Origin: a bacterium | Lineage (GTDB): Bacteria > SZUA-79 > Acidulodesulfobacterales > Acidulodesulfobacteraceae | NCBI GenBank assembly: GCA_021800805.1 | Contig: JAJYYR010000001.1 | Location: 496,001-560,000 of the forward strand | Length of the DNA: 64,000 nucleotides | Reading direction: 5' to 3' | Shown: piece after piece, positions 1 to 9,652 of the stretch | Position numbering within the stretch: the stretch's first letter is position 1 | How the letters are laid out: each line of letters begins with the position of its first letter | Translations under genes and position numbers: made by a program | The notes under the pieces: model-generated | Database searches by the model: none | What the model was told of the DNA's origin: nothing | What the model saw: the letters and a program-made list of their open reading frames with translations, nothing else

Positions 1-1
1 A

Positions 2-1168
2 AGGCGTATCGCCAAACTTTCCGATTCTCCGTTTATAAAGGTAGAAGCGTCGAAATTTACGGAAGTAGGTTATATGGGGCGCGACGTCGAGTCGATGGTC
101 AGGGACCTTGTCGAAACCGCTTTCATAAACGAAAAAATAAAAGAAACCGAGCAGGTAATCGACAAAGCTAAACAAAACGCGGAGGAATTGCTTTTAGATC
201 TGCTTGTCGCGCCTCCTCCCAGAGTTTCTAAGAAAAACGCGGGGCAACTGTCGTCGGAAGGAACGGAAAAAAACAGCTATGCTAATACGCGTGAAAAATT
301 CAGGAAAATGTTTTTAGAAGGAAAGCTGAACGACAGATTTGTCGAAATGGAAATTAAATCCTCCGCCAAATCTCCTATTCCGGTTATAGAAATATTTTCG
401 CAATCAGGAATAGACGATATAGGTCAGGATTTTAAAGATATGTTTTCTAATATTTTCCCAAAGCAGAAAAAAATAGAAAAAGTTAGAGTTTCCGAGGCTT
501 TCGACATATTGGTCCGCGAAGAGAGCGAAAGGCTCGTCGATAGCGATAAAGTCGTTCAGAATGCAATTCAAAGAGTTGAAAATTCGGGACTGATATTCGT
601 CGATGAAATAGATAAAATAGCTTCGAGAGAAAAATCTTACGGTCCTGATGTTTCGAGAGAAGGCGTTCAGAGAGATTTACTTCCCATAATAGAAGGTTCA
701 AATGTTATGACTAAATACGGAATCGTAAAAACGGACCATATTTTATTTATTGCCGCAGGCGCTTTTCATGTTTCCAAACCGTCGGATTTAATCCCTGAGC
801 TTCAAGGAAGGTTCCCTATCAGGGTCGAGATGGATTCGCTGTCTAAAAAAGAGTTCGTAAGGATATTAAAAGAACCGAAAGGAGCGTTAATTAAGCAGTA
901 TTACGAGCTTCTTAAAACGGAAAACGTAAATTTAAATTTTACCGACGACGGCATCGAAAGAATCGCGGAAATTGCCGAAGAAGTCAATCTTAAAACCGAA
1001 AATATCGGAGCGAGAAGGCTTCATACAATCTTAGAAAGGGTTATGGAAGACGTTTCTTTCGAGGCTCCTTATAAAACGTCAAAAAAAGTTTTAATAAATA
1101 AAGATTATATAGACGAAAGGTTGCAGGATATAATAAAAGACGAGGACCTTTCGAGGTATATACTTTAA
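2..1168 (+). CDS. hslU: HslU (ClpY) ATPase subunit of the HslUV protease, 5' end cut by window edge
   Basis: AAA+ unfoldase that feeds proteins into the HslV peptidase in the cytoplasm. The frame is open from base 2, and residues before the first ATG (at 74) read as HslU sequence ending in SKFTEVGYMGRDVES, so that ATG is internal. The missing part, perhaps 60 residues, would hold Walker A. Walker B (IFVDEIDKIA, about nt 590-622) and a C-terminal AAA lid with the sensor-2 motif GARRLHT are present. The divergent middle fits the HslU I-domain. The arg genes follow after 21 bases, so they may share its transcript. HslV should lie just upstream, outside the window. Confidence 0.96.
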   Translation, partial: RRIAKLSDSPFIKVEASKFTEVGYMGRDVESMVRDLVETAFINEKIKETEQVIDKAKQNAEELLLDLLVAPPPRVSKKNAGQLSSEGTEKNSYANTREKFRKMFLEGKLNDRFVEMEIKSSAKSPIPVIEIFSQSGIDDIGQDFKDMFSNIFPKQKKIEKVRVSEAFDILVREESERLVDSDKVVQNAIQRVENSGLIFVDEIDKIASREKSYGPDVSREGVQRDLLPIIEGSNVMTKYGIVKTDHILFIAAGAFHVSKPSDLIPELQGRFPIRVEMDSLSKKEFVRILKEPKGALIKQYYELLKTENVNLNFTDDGIERIAEIAEEVNLKTENIGARRLHTILERVMEDVSFEAPYKTSKKVLINKDYIDERLQDIIKDEDLSRYIL

Positions 1169-1189
1169 TATAATTCGTAACTTATAATT

Positions 1190-2038
1190 ATGGAAGAATA
1201 CATAAAAAAAGCAAAGGTTTTACTTGAAGCCCTCCCTTATATCCAGAAATTTACTTCAAAAACCTTCGTGATAAAATTTGGCGGCTCTATAGCATCCGAT
1301 AGGGGATTAAAAGAAAGTTTCATAAAAGATATTATCCTTTTAAAGCTTATCGGAATAAATATCATTATCGTTCACGGAGGGGGCAAGGAGATAGACGGTC
1401 TTCTAAAAAAATTGAATATAGGCATAAATTTTCACGAAGGACAACGGTTGACGGATGAAAACACTATGGAAGTCGTAGAAATGGTTTTATCGGGAAAAAT
1501 CAATAAAGACCTTGTCGCATTGATAAATAAATTCGGCGGACGCGCTTGCGGATTGTCCGGAAAAGACGGAAATCTTATTGCCGCAAGAAAATTAAAAACC
1601 GAAAAAGTGGACCTTGGTTTTGTGGGCGAAGTAAGGCATGTCGATAAAAAGATACTTTTGACCCTCGACCCCTCGTTTATTCCCGTAATCGCTCCCGTAA
1701 GCATGGATGATGAGGGCAGAACTCTTAATATTAATGCCGACCTTGTCGCTTCCGCCGTCGCGGCGGAGCTTGAAGCAGAAAAACTAATAATCTTATCGGA
1801 CCAAGACGGTCTTTTAAATGCAGATAACGAGCTTATATCTTCGGTTAAAGCCGGAGATATAAAAAATATGATTAAGGAAGGAGTAATTTACGGAGGAATG
1901 ATACCTAAAGCAAATTCCTGCGTAGATGCGGTAAAGCAGGGCGTTAAGAAAGTCCATATAATAAATGGATCGATTCCCCATGCCGTTTTATTGGAAATAT
2001 TTACCAAAAAAGGAATAGGAACCCAGATTTCAAATTAG
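1190..2038 (+). CDS. argB: Acetylglutamate kinase
   Basis: Phosphorylates N-acetylglutamate with ATP in the second step of arginine synthesis. It has the amino-acid-kinase glycine loops KFGGS (residues 29-33) and HGGGKEID, and the acetylglutamate-binding stretch NINADLVASAVAAE near residues 182-195. At 282 aa it is of usual length, with an N-terminal helix of the kind found in arginine-inhibited hexameric enzymes, so feedback inhibition is plausible but inferred. The ATG has no clear Shine-Dalgarno sequence. It is the first arginine gene of a five-gene run; argC and argJ are not in the window. Confidence 0.95.
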   Translation: MEEYIKKAKVLLEALPYIQKFTSKTFVIKFGGSIASDRGLKESFIKDIILLKLIGINIIIVHGGGKEIDGLLKKLNIGINFHEGQRLTDENTMEVVEMVLSGKINKDLVALINKFGGRACGLSGKDGNLIAARKLKTEKVDLGFVGEVRHVDKKILLTLDPSFIPVIAPVSMDDEGRTLNINADLVASAVAAELEAEKLIILSDQDGLLNADNELISSVKAGDIKNMIKEGVIYGGMIPKANSCVDAVKQGVKKVHIINGSIPHAVLLEIFTKKGIGTQISN

Positions 2039-2051
2039 AAAGAGGCGCAAT

Positions 2052-3269
2052 ATGAATAAGAATATGAATACGAAAGAGCTTACAAATAAGTATATAATGA
2101 ATACCTACGGCAGATTCGATTTAACCTTAGTTAAAGGAGACGGCTGTATTTTATACGATGAAAACGGGAAACAATACACGGATTTTGCCTCCGGAATCGC
2201 CGTAAATAATTTAGGATATAATAATCGGAAGGTAAATTCCGCCGTAATAAGCCAGATAAAAAAATTAATTCACGTATCCAACTATTTTTATACCGAACCT
2301 CAATCTCTGCTTGCCGAAAAACTGTGCAATAATTCATTTGCAGATAAGGTTTTTTTCTGCAACAGCGGGGCGGAAAGCGTCGAAGGGGCAATTAAACTTG
2401 CAAGAATATACGCGAAAAAGTTTTCAAAAAGGGGATACGGAATAATAGCGATGCATAATTCTTTTCACGGAAGAACCTTCGGGGCGCTTTCGGCAACGGG
2501 ACAGGATAAGTACCATAAAGGTTTTGAACCGATGCTCGAAGGCTTTACCCATATAAAATTTAACGATTTAGATGCCGTCAAGAAATTGATTGAGGGCGAT
2601 GGCGGCAAAGACTATTGCGCCGTAATAATCGAACCGGTTCAAGGAGAAGGCGGCGTTAATATAGCAGATAAAGAATACATAAAATCGTTAAGGGATTTAA
2701 CCGCGGAAAACGACGTAGTTTTGATTTTCGACGAAGTTCAGGTTGGGCTTGGAAGGACGGGAAAGCTTTTTGCCTATATGAATTTTGACGTCGAACCGGA
2801 TATTATGACTCTTGCGAAGCCTTTAGCCGGAGGACTTCCTATAGGCGCCGTGCTTGCAAAAGACCGCATAGCTAAGGCATTCGAGCCGGGCAATCATGCG
2901 TCTACTTTTGGCGGAGGACCCCTGATAACTGCGGCGGCAAATGCTTTTTTTGACGAAATTACCAAAAAAGGTTTTTTCGGCAAAGTTTTAAAAACCGGGA
3001 ATTACATAAAGTCCAAATTAGAAGAATTAAAGATAGATTTCCCCGAGTTTATTAAAGACGTTAGAAGCATTGGGTTAATCGGAGCTATAGAGTTTTACGA
3101 GATTAAGGCAAAAGAAATTTCCGTAGAATTGATAAACGAGGGTTTTCTGACTACGGCGGTGCAGGAAAAAATTTTAAGGCTTACTCCGCCGTTAATTATC
3201 AAAAAAAGCGACGTCGATTTATTAATAGAATCTATAGTTAAGATTCTTAACCATAATTATAATAAATAA
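2052..3269 (+). CDS. argD: Acetylornithine aminotransferase
   Basis: PLP-dependent class III aminotransferase that converts N-acetylglutamate semialdehyde to N-acetylornithine with glutamate as donor. Visible signatures are the cofactor-site FCNSGAESVEGAIKLAR stretch, IFDEVQVGLGRTG, and LAKPLAGGLPIGA, which carries the Schiff-base lysine. Its 405 aa is normal. The first ATG is preceded by AGAGG; a second ATG four codons on is possible. Members of this family may also act as succinyldiaminopimelate aminotransferase, which would help the lysine genes further along; that dual role is inference. Confidence 0.93.
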   Translation: MNKNMNTKELTNKYIMNTYGRFDLTLVKGDGCILYDENGKQYTDFASGIAVNNLGYNNRKVNSAVISQIKKLIHVSNYFYTEPQSLLAEKLCNNSFADKVFFCNSGAESVEGAIKLARIYAKKFSKRGYGIIAMHNSFHGRTFGALSATGQDKYHKGFEPMLEGFTHIKFNDLDAVKKLIEGDGGKDYCAVIIEPVQGEGGVNIADKEYIKSLRDLTAENDVVLIFDEVQVGLGRTGKLFAYMNFDVEPDIMTLAKPLAGGLPIGAVLAKDRIAKAFEPGNHASTFGGGPLITAAANAFFDEITKKGFFGKVLKTGNYIKSKLEELKIDFPEFIKDVRSIGLIGAIEFYEIKAKEISVELINEGFLTTAVQEKILRLTPPLIIKKSDVDLLIESIVKILNHNYNK

Positions 3270-3285
3270 CATTATTAAATAAACT

Positions 3286-4242
3286 ATGAATCCTATCGGA
3301 AATTTTTTATCGGTTTACGATTTTACCGCGGACGAAATATATAATATCCTTTTAAGGTCTGCAGTTTTAAAGAAAGAAAGGAGAAGTAAAAACGTTTGTC
3401 TCGAAGGTAAAAAAATAGGGCTTATATTTGAAAAATCTTCTACCAGAACCAGAGTGTCTTTTGAAGTCGGCATAGTAGAATTAGGAGGACATCCTGTCTT
3501 TATGTCGTCAAGAGACCTTCAACTCGGACGCGGGGAGCCGGTAAAAGATACCGCAAGAGTTTTAAGCAGATACTTGGACGGGGTTATAATAAGAACGTTC
3601 GGGCAGGAAAGAATAGAAACTTTTGCCCGCTATTTTGAAAAACCGGTAGTAAACGGACTTACCGACTTATATCATCCGGCGCAGATATTGACGGATATAT
3701 TTACGGTTTACGAGATAAAAAGAGAATCGTTGGATAAACCAAAGAACGCGGTTGCCGATATGAATGTTATTAAAAATATTATTAAAAACTTAAAGATAGT
3801 TTATTTCGGCGATGCAAACAACATGGCAAATTCATGGGTGAGTCTTCAGGCTATGCTCGGCTTTGAACTCGTGTTGGCAATGCCCGATGGATTCGATATA
3901 GACAAAAACGTCAGGGTGGAATCCGAAAAAAGAGGGGGCAGGTTCCTTATTTCAGGGGATAAAATTTCCGCCGCAAAAGATGCCGACGTTATTACGACCG
4001 ATGTTTTTATCAGTATGGGACAGGACGAGGAAAAAGAAAAGATAGATAAGTTAAAACCTTTTATTATAGACGATAATGTGGTAAAAAATGCGAAAGACGA
4101 CGTTATATTTCTTCATTGTCTTCCCGTCCATAGAAACGAAGAAGTTACTGAGGACGTGTTCGAGAGATTTTCGCCCGTCGTGTTTGAAGAAGCGGAAAAC
4201 AGGCTTCATGTGCAAAAAGCGATAATGGAAAAAATTTTTTAA
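3286..4242 (+). CDS. argF: Ornithine carbamoyltransferase
   Basis: Joins ornithine and carbamoyl phosphate to make citrulline in the cytoplasm. The carbamoyl-phosphate loop STRTRVSFEVG, the HPAQILTD motif, the ornithine-side SMGQDEE stretch and the cysteine loop HCLPVHRN are all present and in order. At 318 aa it matches anabolic enzymes. It lies 16 bases after argD with no obvious ribosome-binding site, which fits translation within the operon. Nothing in its context points to catabolic use: arcA and arcC are absent. Confidence 0.95.
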   Translation: MNPIGNFLSVYDFTADEIYNILLRSAVLKKERRSKNVCLEGKKIGLIFEKSSTRTRVSFEVGIVELGGHPVFMSSRDLQLGRGEPVKDTARVLSRYLDGVIIRTFGQERIETFARYFEKPVVNGLTDLYHPAQILTDIFTVYEIKRESLDKPKNAVADMNVIKNIIKNLKIVYFGDANNMANSWVSLQAMLGFELVLAMPDGFDIDKNVRVESEKRGGRFLISGDKISAAKDADVITTDVFISMGQDEEKEKIDKLKPFIIDDNVVKNAKDDVIFLHCLPVHRNEEVTEDVFERFSPVVFEEAENRLHVQKAIMEKIF

Positions 4243-4274
4243 TAAAATTAAAGCTTAAGGAGAAAATATTATTT

Positions 4275-5480
4275 ATGGTTTCAGCAAAAAACAAAGAAAA
4301 AATCGTTCTTGCGTATTCGGGAGGACTCGATACTTCGGTAATTTTAAAATGGCTGATAAATACGTATAAAGCAGATGTCATCGCATACTGCTGCGACGTA
4401 GGGCAGAAAGAAGACCTTGCCGCCGTAAAGGAAAAAGCCCTGAAGACCGGCGCAGTAGAAGCGATAGTCGAAGACATGAGAGACGAGTTTGCAAAAAATT
4501 ATATATTTCCGGTGTTGAGGGGGAATGCGCTTTATGAAGGTTCGTATCTTTTGGGAACCTCTATCGCGAGACCCTTAATAGCAAAAAGACAGATAGAAAT
4601 AGCGGCGGAAAAAGGCGCAAAATACGTTGCCCACGGCGCAACCGGCAAAGGTAACGATCAGGTCAGGTTCGAGCTTGCTTATGCCGCCGTCAATCCGGGA
4701 ATTAAAGTTATAGCGCCGTGGAGAGAATGGAATATCGTTTCGAGAAAAGAACTTATTAAATATGCCGAAGATAACGGTATCTCCGTTCCGGTTACCAAAG
4801 AAAAACCGTATTCAAGCGATAAGAATCTGTTCCATATAAGTTACGAAGGCGGAATACTGGAAGATTTAGAAAACGCTCCGGACGAGTCTATGTTCGAGAT
4901 TACGGCGTCCCCCCAAAAAGCTCAGGATAAGCCGGAGTCTATAGAAATCGAATACAAAAACGGAGACCCCGTATCCTTAGGCGGAAAAAAAATGACGCCC
5001 CTTCAAATCGTTGACGGTCTTAATTTAATTGCGGGCAGAAACGGCATAGGAAGGGCAGATATAGTAGAAACAAGAATTACCGGAATGAAGTCGAGGGGCG
5101 TTTATGAAACGCCGGCAGGCACGCTTTTAAGTTTTGCCCACAGGCTTATGGAATCTATTACTTTGACCGGAGAGGAGATTGAGCTTAAGAACGCTCTTAC
5201 GCCCCAGTATTCAAAATTGATATACGAAGGCAGTTGGTTCAGTCCCGAGTTAAAAGCGGTTCAGGCGCTCATAGACAGCACTCAGGGATCGGTTAACGGC
5301 AAAATAGGGATAGAGTTGTATAAAGGCAATATGAAAGTTTTATACAGGAGATCCGCAGACAGTCTTTATTCTAAGAATATCGTAACGTTTGAAGACGATA
5401 AAGGGGCATACTCCCAGAACGACGCGACCGGATTTATTCACTTGAAATCTTTACGCTATAAATTAAGAAAGTCGATATGA
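4275..5480 (+). CDS. argG: Argininosuccinate synthase
   Basis: ATP-dependent condensation of citrulline with aspartate. The N-terminal PP-loop motif AYSGGLDTS (residues 13-21) binds ATP; the ATGKGNDQVRFE stretch and the GRNGIGRADIVE region are further family hallmarks. At 401 aa it is complete. AAGGAG lies 15-20 bases before the ATG with an AT-rich gap, so initiation strength is uncertain. Its stop overlaps the argH start as ATGA, so the two are translationally coupled. Confidence 0.96.
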   Translation: MVSAKNKEKIVLAYSGGLDTSVILKWLINTYKADVIAYCCDVGQKEDLAAVKEKALKTGAVEAIVEDMRDEFAKNYIFPVLRGNALYEGSYLLGTSIARPLIAKRQIEIAAEKGAKYVAHGATGKGNDQVRFELAYAAVNPGIKVIAPWREWNIVSRKELIKYAEDNGISVPVTKEKPYSSDKNLFHISYEGGILEDLENAPDESMFEITASPQKAQDKPESIEIEYKNGDPVSLGGKKMTPLQIVDGLNLIAGRNGIGRADIVETRITGMKSRGVYETPAGTLLSFAHRLMESITLTGEEIELKNALTPQYSKLIYEGSWFSPELKAVQALIDSTQGSVNGKIGIELYKGNMKVLYRRSADSLYSKNIVTFEDDKGAYSQNDATGFIHLKSLRYKLRKSI

Positions 5481-6913
5481 AATCAAAGAAAAACAAAGAA
5501 ATTATATCTCATAATAATTTCGTCAGGGGACGGTTTAAAGACGATATATCGCAAATTACCGCAGACTTCACGGCATCGCTGGATATCGACAAAAAACTTG
5601 CGGAATTCGATATCGACGGCTCCATTGCCCATCTCTACGCTATAGAAAAAGCCGGCATAATCGATAAGAAGGAAAAAAAGGATTTAGAAAAAGCTCTTCT
5701 GAAAATAAAAACCGAAATAGAAAGCGGGAAATTAGAACTTAATAAAAAATATGAAGACATTCATATGAATGTGGAAAAGAGATTAATCGAACTTGTTCCG
5801 GAATCCGGGGCAAAACTCCATACCGGAAGGTCGAGAAACGATCAGGTTTCCGTGGATTTTAGACTTTACGTAAAAAGTCGGATAAAGCATATTGCTAAAG
5901 TATTAATCGACTTAAGAGAGATTCTTACGGAGGCCGCGAAATCCAACATTAAGACTATAATTCCCGGATATACGCATTTTCAGCATGCCCAGCCCGTATC
6001 TCTCGCGCATCACATCCTTGCATATTACGAAATGTTTACGCGGGATTTCGGAAGGTTGATGAATACGTATAAAACCGCCGACGTTTTAACTCTTGCCAGC
6101 GGAGCCTTAGCGGGAGTCGATTTTGATATAGACAGACATTTAGAGGCGGAAATGTTAGGATTCGGAAATATTTCGAGAAACAGTATGGACGCTGTTTCGG
6201 ATAGAGATTTTGCTCTGGAATTTAACTTTGCCCTTTCTATGACGGCATTGCATCTTTCCAGATTTTGCGAAGAACTTATAATATGGAACAGTTTTGAATT
6301 TGGATTTATAAAATTAAAAGATGAATTTACCACAGGGTCGAGCATTATGCCGCAAAAGAAGAATCCCGACGTTCTGGAACTGATAAGAGGCAAAACGGGA
6401 GGCGTTATTTCAAATCTTTTGTCCCTGTTTATAATGATGAAATCACTGCCTCTCGCATATAACAGAGATATGCAGGAAGACAAAAAGCCCGTTATGGAAA
6501 GCGCAGATACAGTTTATAATTCTTTGTCGATATTTAAAGAAATTATAAAATCGTTAGAATTTAATAAGGAAAATATGAGGACGGGGCTTAAAGACGATTC
6601 TATTTATGCTACCGACGTCGCAACTTACTTGGTAAAAAAGGGCGTGCCTTTTAGAAAATCCCATGAAATTGTCGGCAGAATCGTCGGTTATGCCGAAAAT
6701 ACGGGCAAAACGCTTTCGGCGCTGTCTTTAAAAGAATATAAAAATATAACCGGTTTTATAGACGCAGACATATTTGATGTTTTTAACCCGGAAGCCTCCG
6801 TAAATTCAAAAAAAACAACCGGCGGAACGGCATTTAAAGAAATAAAAAAGGCATTAAGAGAATATGAAAAAGCAATCGAGAATGATAAAAAATCTTTACA
6901 GGCGCTTAAATAA
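5477..6913 (+). CDS. argH: Argininosuccinate lyase
   Basis: Splits argininosuccinate into arginine and fumarate, the last step of the pathway. It carries the fumarase/aspartase superfamily signature GSSIMPQKKNPD, the LHTGRSRNDQV substrate loop and the TIIPGYTHFQHAQP region. The 478 aa length is usual. It starts inside the argG stop codon (4-base overlap), so supply of the two enzymes is coupled. The next gene starts inside its 3' end, so transcription probably continues. Confidence 0.96.
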   Translation: MKSKKNKEIISHNNFVRGRFKDDISQITADFTASLDIDKKLAEFDIDGSIAHLYAIEKAGIIDKKEKKDLEKALLKIKTEIESGKLELNKKYEDIHMNVEKRLIELVPESGAKLHTGRSRNDQVSVDFRLYVKSRIKHIAKVLIDLREILTEAAKSNIKTIIPGYTHFQHAQPVSLAHHILAYYEMFTRDFGRLMNTYKTADVLTLASGALAGVDFDIDRHLEAEMLGFGNISRNSMDAVSDRDFALEFNFALSMTALHLSRFCEELIIWNSFEFGFIKLKDEFTTGSSIMPQKKNPDVLELIRGKTGGVISNLLSLFIMMKSLPLAYNRDMQEDKKPVMESADTVYNSLSIFKEIIKSLEFNKENMRTGLKDDSIYATDVATYLVKKGVPFRKSHEIVGRIVGYAENTGKTLSALSLKEYKNITGFIDADIFDVFNPEASVNSKKTTGGTAFKEIKKALREYEKAIENDKKSLQALK

Positions 6914-7373
6914 AAAAAGAAGTTATATTTTTCCGGCTCTATTGGCGCTGATACTTTTTGTCCAGCTGATTTATCTATCGGGATGCGCAAAAACGGGTTA
7001 CCCTCAGCCGCCTAAAGTTACCCCTCCATCCCCTCCCGTTATTTTGTCTGCCGAAAAGCTGAAGAATTTCGTTCATATCGTTTATAAATATAATGGAAAT
7101 ATAAATAAAGTTAAAGGATTTTCAATTTACAAGAAATATTATAAAGACGAAAAATCTATAAAATATTCCTGCAGTTCGTCAAATCCTTTTGTTTTTCAAA
7201 ACTTAACGTTTAAAAAAAGATTTAGCTTGCAATATAATAAATTTTTTTATAATGTAAACAAGAAGAATTTAAAAAACGGCTATTATGTTTTTTGTATAAA
7301 AAGCGTCGGATATTACGATATAAAATCTGCTTATTCTAATTATATAATCGTTAAAATTATAATGTTAAAATAA
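6864..7373 (+). CDS. Putative lipoprotein, unknown function
   Basis: Not recognised as a named family. The N-terminus has a basic stretch, one hydrophobic segment (about residues 21-38) and a lipobox LSGC with the modifiable cysteine at residue 41, so it is probably an envelope lipoprotein. A proline-rich linker (PQPPKVTPPSPP) is followed by a small beta-rich domain with a fibronectin type III-like feel (VHIVYKYNG, then FSIYKKY); that domain call is tentative. It overlaps argH by 50 bases; an internal ATG at 6882 would shorten the overlap to 32 and still leave a full signal peptide. It is followed 22 bases later by an exported NHL protein and may work with it. Confidence 0.7.
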   Translation: MKKQSRMIKNLYRRLNKKRSYIFPALLALILFVQLIYLSGCAKTGYPQPPKVTPPSPPVILSAEKLKNFVHIVYKYNGNINKVKGFSIYKKYYKDEKSIKYSCSSSNPFVFQNLTFKKRFSLQYNKFFYNVNKKNLKNGYYVFCIKSVGYYDIKSAYSNYIIVKIIMLK

Positions 7374-7395
7374 AATATATCCGGAGGACGTAAAT

Positions 7396-8544
7396 ATGGC
7401 TTTACCCATTAAAAAGGAAAAACTGAATAAAGCGTTTTTTTTGTTAAGTATAATTATTATAATAATACTCGCGATTCTTCTTTTTCAAAAAAGATTTCAT
7501 CTTTATTTTAAAAAAACTCCTTTCTCGTTAAAATTAGTAAGAGTTATAGGTTCAAACGATAAACTTAAGGGTCCGGCCGGCGTCGCTTTCGGTAGAAGAA
7601 ATAACATTTATGTCGTAGATTCCGGAAACTCCAGAATTATAAAACTCAATATTAAAGGCGGCTATATAAGACAGTGGGGCATCGAAGGCAAAGCTACCGG
7701 CGAATTTATGATACCCCTGTTTGCCTCGGTTTCCAAAAAATCGGGCGAAATTTATATAGTGGATTCGGGCAACTCAAGAATACAGGTTTTTAAACCGGAC
7801 GGAAATTTCGTTTCCGAATTCGGGATGTCAAAAAATTCTAAAAGGATGTTGATTCAACCCACATCCATAGGTTTTGCGAACGATAAAATTTATGTGGTTA
7901 ATTCCGGTTCCGAGGATATAATGATATATTTAAAAAACGGACAATTTTACGAAAGAAAAGGGAATTCGTCCATTCAGGGCGGCGCCGGAACCGTTAGTTC
8001 CGTCACTCCTAAAAGTCCCAACGGCGGTTCTCCCAAGAATTCCGGCGGCAGTGCCGGTAATAATGCTAAGAACGGTGCCGCCGCAGGTTCGTCAGCCGCT
8101 AATAATACTTCCGCCCATCCTGCGCCGCAGGCAGGTTCGCCGGTTAAGTTTAAAAAACCCGTTAGTATCGCTTTTTCTAAAAAATATATTTATATTTCAG
8201 ACTACAATCTGTCTAAGATACTTGTTTTCAACAGACAGTTCGATTATATCGGGTCTATCGGCACGCCGGGAGAATCCGGCTATCAGCTGTATCATCCTGT
8301 AGGCATTGTTTATAAAAACGGTTATCTTTACGTGGCAAACTACGGCAGAAGTATTTTAACGGTATTTAAACTCGATAACGGTTATAACGTCTTAAAAGCT
8401 TATAATTTTGGCACGCCCGGCGTAGGCAGGGATAATTTCAATCATGAATCGAATATATCTATTTCTTTAAACGGAAAGTATCTTGCGGTAGCCGATACGA
8501 ACAACAACAGAGTATTGATATATCGGATATTAGGCGCAAAATAA
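7396..8544 (+). CDS. Membrane-anchored NHL-repeat beta-propeller protein
   Basis: One N-terminal transmembrane segment (residues 13-31) anchors a periplasmic domain of NHL-type repeats: IYVVDSGNSRI near 71, IYIVDSGNSRIQVF near 119, IYVVNSGS near 165, IYISDYNLSKILVF near 265, LYVANYGRS near 311 and LAVADTNNNRVLIY near 363. Six or so blades fit a beta-propeller, likely a binding surface; the ligand is unknown. Residues 190-250 are a Gly/Ser/Asn/Ala/Pro-rich linker that splits the propeller. A strong Shine-Dalgarno GGAGG precedes the ATG. The preceding lipoprotein gene is its likely partner. Confidence 0.75.
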   Translation: MALPIKKEKLNKAFFLLSIIIIIILAILLFQKRFHLYFKKTPFSLKLVRVIGSNDKLKGPAGVAFGRRNNIYVVDSGNSRIIKLNIKGGYIRQWGIEGKATGEFMIPLFASVSKKSGEIYIVDSGNSRIQVFKPDGNFVSEFGMSKNSKRMLIQPTSIGFANDKIYVVNSGSEDIMIYLKNGQFYERKGNSSIQGGAGTVSSVTPKSPNGGSPKNSGGSAGNNAKNGAAAGSSAANNTSAHPAPQAGSPVKFKKPVSIAFSKKYIYISDYNLSKILVFNRQFDYIGSIGTPGESGYQLYHPVGIVYKNGYLYVANYGRSILTVFKLDNGYNVLKAYNFGTPGVGRDNFNHESNISISLNGKYLAVADTNNNRVLIYRILGAK

Positions 8545-8551
8545 AATCTCT

Positions 8552-9607
8552 ATGAAAACCAAAGTTGTCGTTATAGGAGCCGGTCCAGCCGGTTCATCTG
8601 CGGCGATATGCTTGTCTAAAAAAGGAATACCTAATATTTTAATAGATAAAAGAGCCGTTGTAGGGATTCCGGTTCAATGCGCCGAATTTGTCGGATTAAA
8701 TATTAATGCGTATGTCGATTTAAACAATATTCCCTCCGCTATAAATCAAAAAATTAAATTTATGGACATCGATGCCGGTGGAAATTTATACAGGTTCGAC
8801 GGAAAAGGTTATATCTTGAATAGAGCTGTTTTTGACCTGCATCTCGCGGGAGAAGCCGTTAAATACGGTTCAGAATTGTTGACGGCAACGAGAGTATATA
8901 AAATTAACAGGCAAAAAAACAGCATCGATGTTTTAAGCGTGAAAGAAAAAATATTGTATGAAATTTATTACGATTATTTAATAGTCGCAGCCGGGCCTAA
9001 AAACGGATTCGATTGTCCCAAAAACGGCGCTTATATTTATGCAACGCAAATAAAAGCAGACCTCTTAAAAGAGCTTGATTCTGTAATCTGTTATTTCAGA
9101 CCTTATATACCTTACGGTTACGGATGGGTTTTTCCTAAGGGTAAACTTGCGAACGTCGGGATAGGCATAGAAAAACCGGCATCGGATGCGCCGCTTTCTT
9201 TATCTTTAAACAAGTTTATAGAAGAAATAAGGAGTGCAGGGCTTATCGGGTTAAAAATAGAAGAAAAAACATCAGGCATTGTTCCCGTTTCCGGTTTAAA
9301 CGGCATAACCGCAGACAACATCGCTTTATGCGGCGATGCGGCGGGCTTAACGCATCCGATTACCGGCGCCGGCATTTTAAGCGCCGTAATATCGGGAGGT
9401 TTAGCCGGAGATTATACGGCCGAAAGCGTTAAAACTTCAAAAAATTTGCTTGAAGATTACAAAGAAGAGTTGGAATCTATTTTTAAAAATTCATTATTGA
9501 AAGCTTCAGAAAAAAGGGCGGAATTATATCCTTTAATGAAAGACGGTCACGGCATAGATAAAAATATAAAACGACTATGGCCGTCGTTCGACGAGTATTA
9601 TGAGTGA
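8552..9607 (+). CDS. Geranylgeranyl reductase family FAD-dependent oxidoreductase
   Basis: Flavoprotein of the family that reduces isoprenoid double bonds or hydroxylates aromatics. The N-terminal dinucleotide fold reads VVVIGAGPAGSSAA (residues 5-18); the ribityl-binding motif ALCGDAAGLTHPITGAGI lies near residue 253. VGIPVQCAEFVG with a cysteine near residue 43 resembles geranylgeranyl reductases. At 351 aa it is short but complete in outline. The substrate is unknown; a polyprenyl diphosphate synthase lies 2 kb downstream, so a quinone or polyprenyl substrate is a reasonable guess. It starts 7 bases after the NHL gene. Confidence 0.8.
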   Translation: MKTKVVVIGAGPAGSSAAICLSKKGIPNILIDKRAVVGIPVQCAEFVGLNINAYVDLNNIPSAINQKIKFMDIDAGGNLYRFDGKGYILNRAVFDLHLAGEAVKYGSELLTATRVYKINRQKNSIDVLSVKEKILYEIYYDYLIVAAGPKNGFDCPKNGAYIYATQIKADLLKELDSVICYFRPYIPYGYGWVFPKGKLANVGIGIEKPASDAPLSLSLNKFIEEIRSAGLIGLKIEEKTSGIVPVSGLNGITADNIALCGDAAGLTHPITGAGILSAVISGGLAGDYTAESVKTSKNLLEDYKEELESIFKNSLLKASEKRAELYPLMKDGHGIDKNIKRLWPSFDEYYE

Positions 9608-9652
9608 CGGATTGCCTTATTTCCGTTAACGGTATATAATAGTAAAATAACT

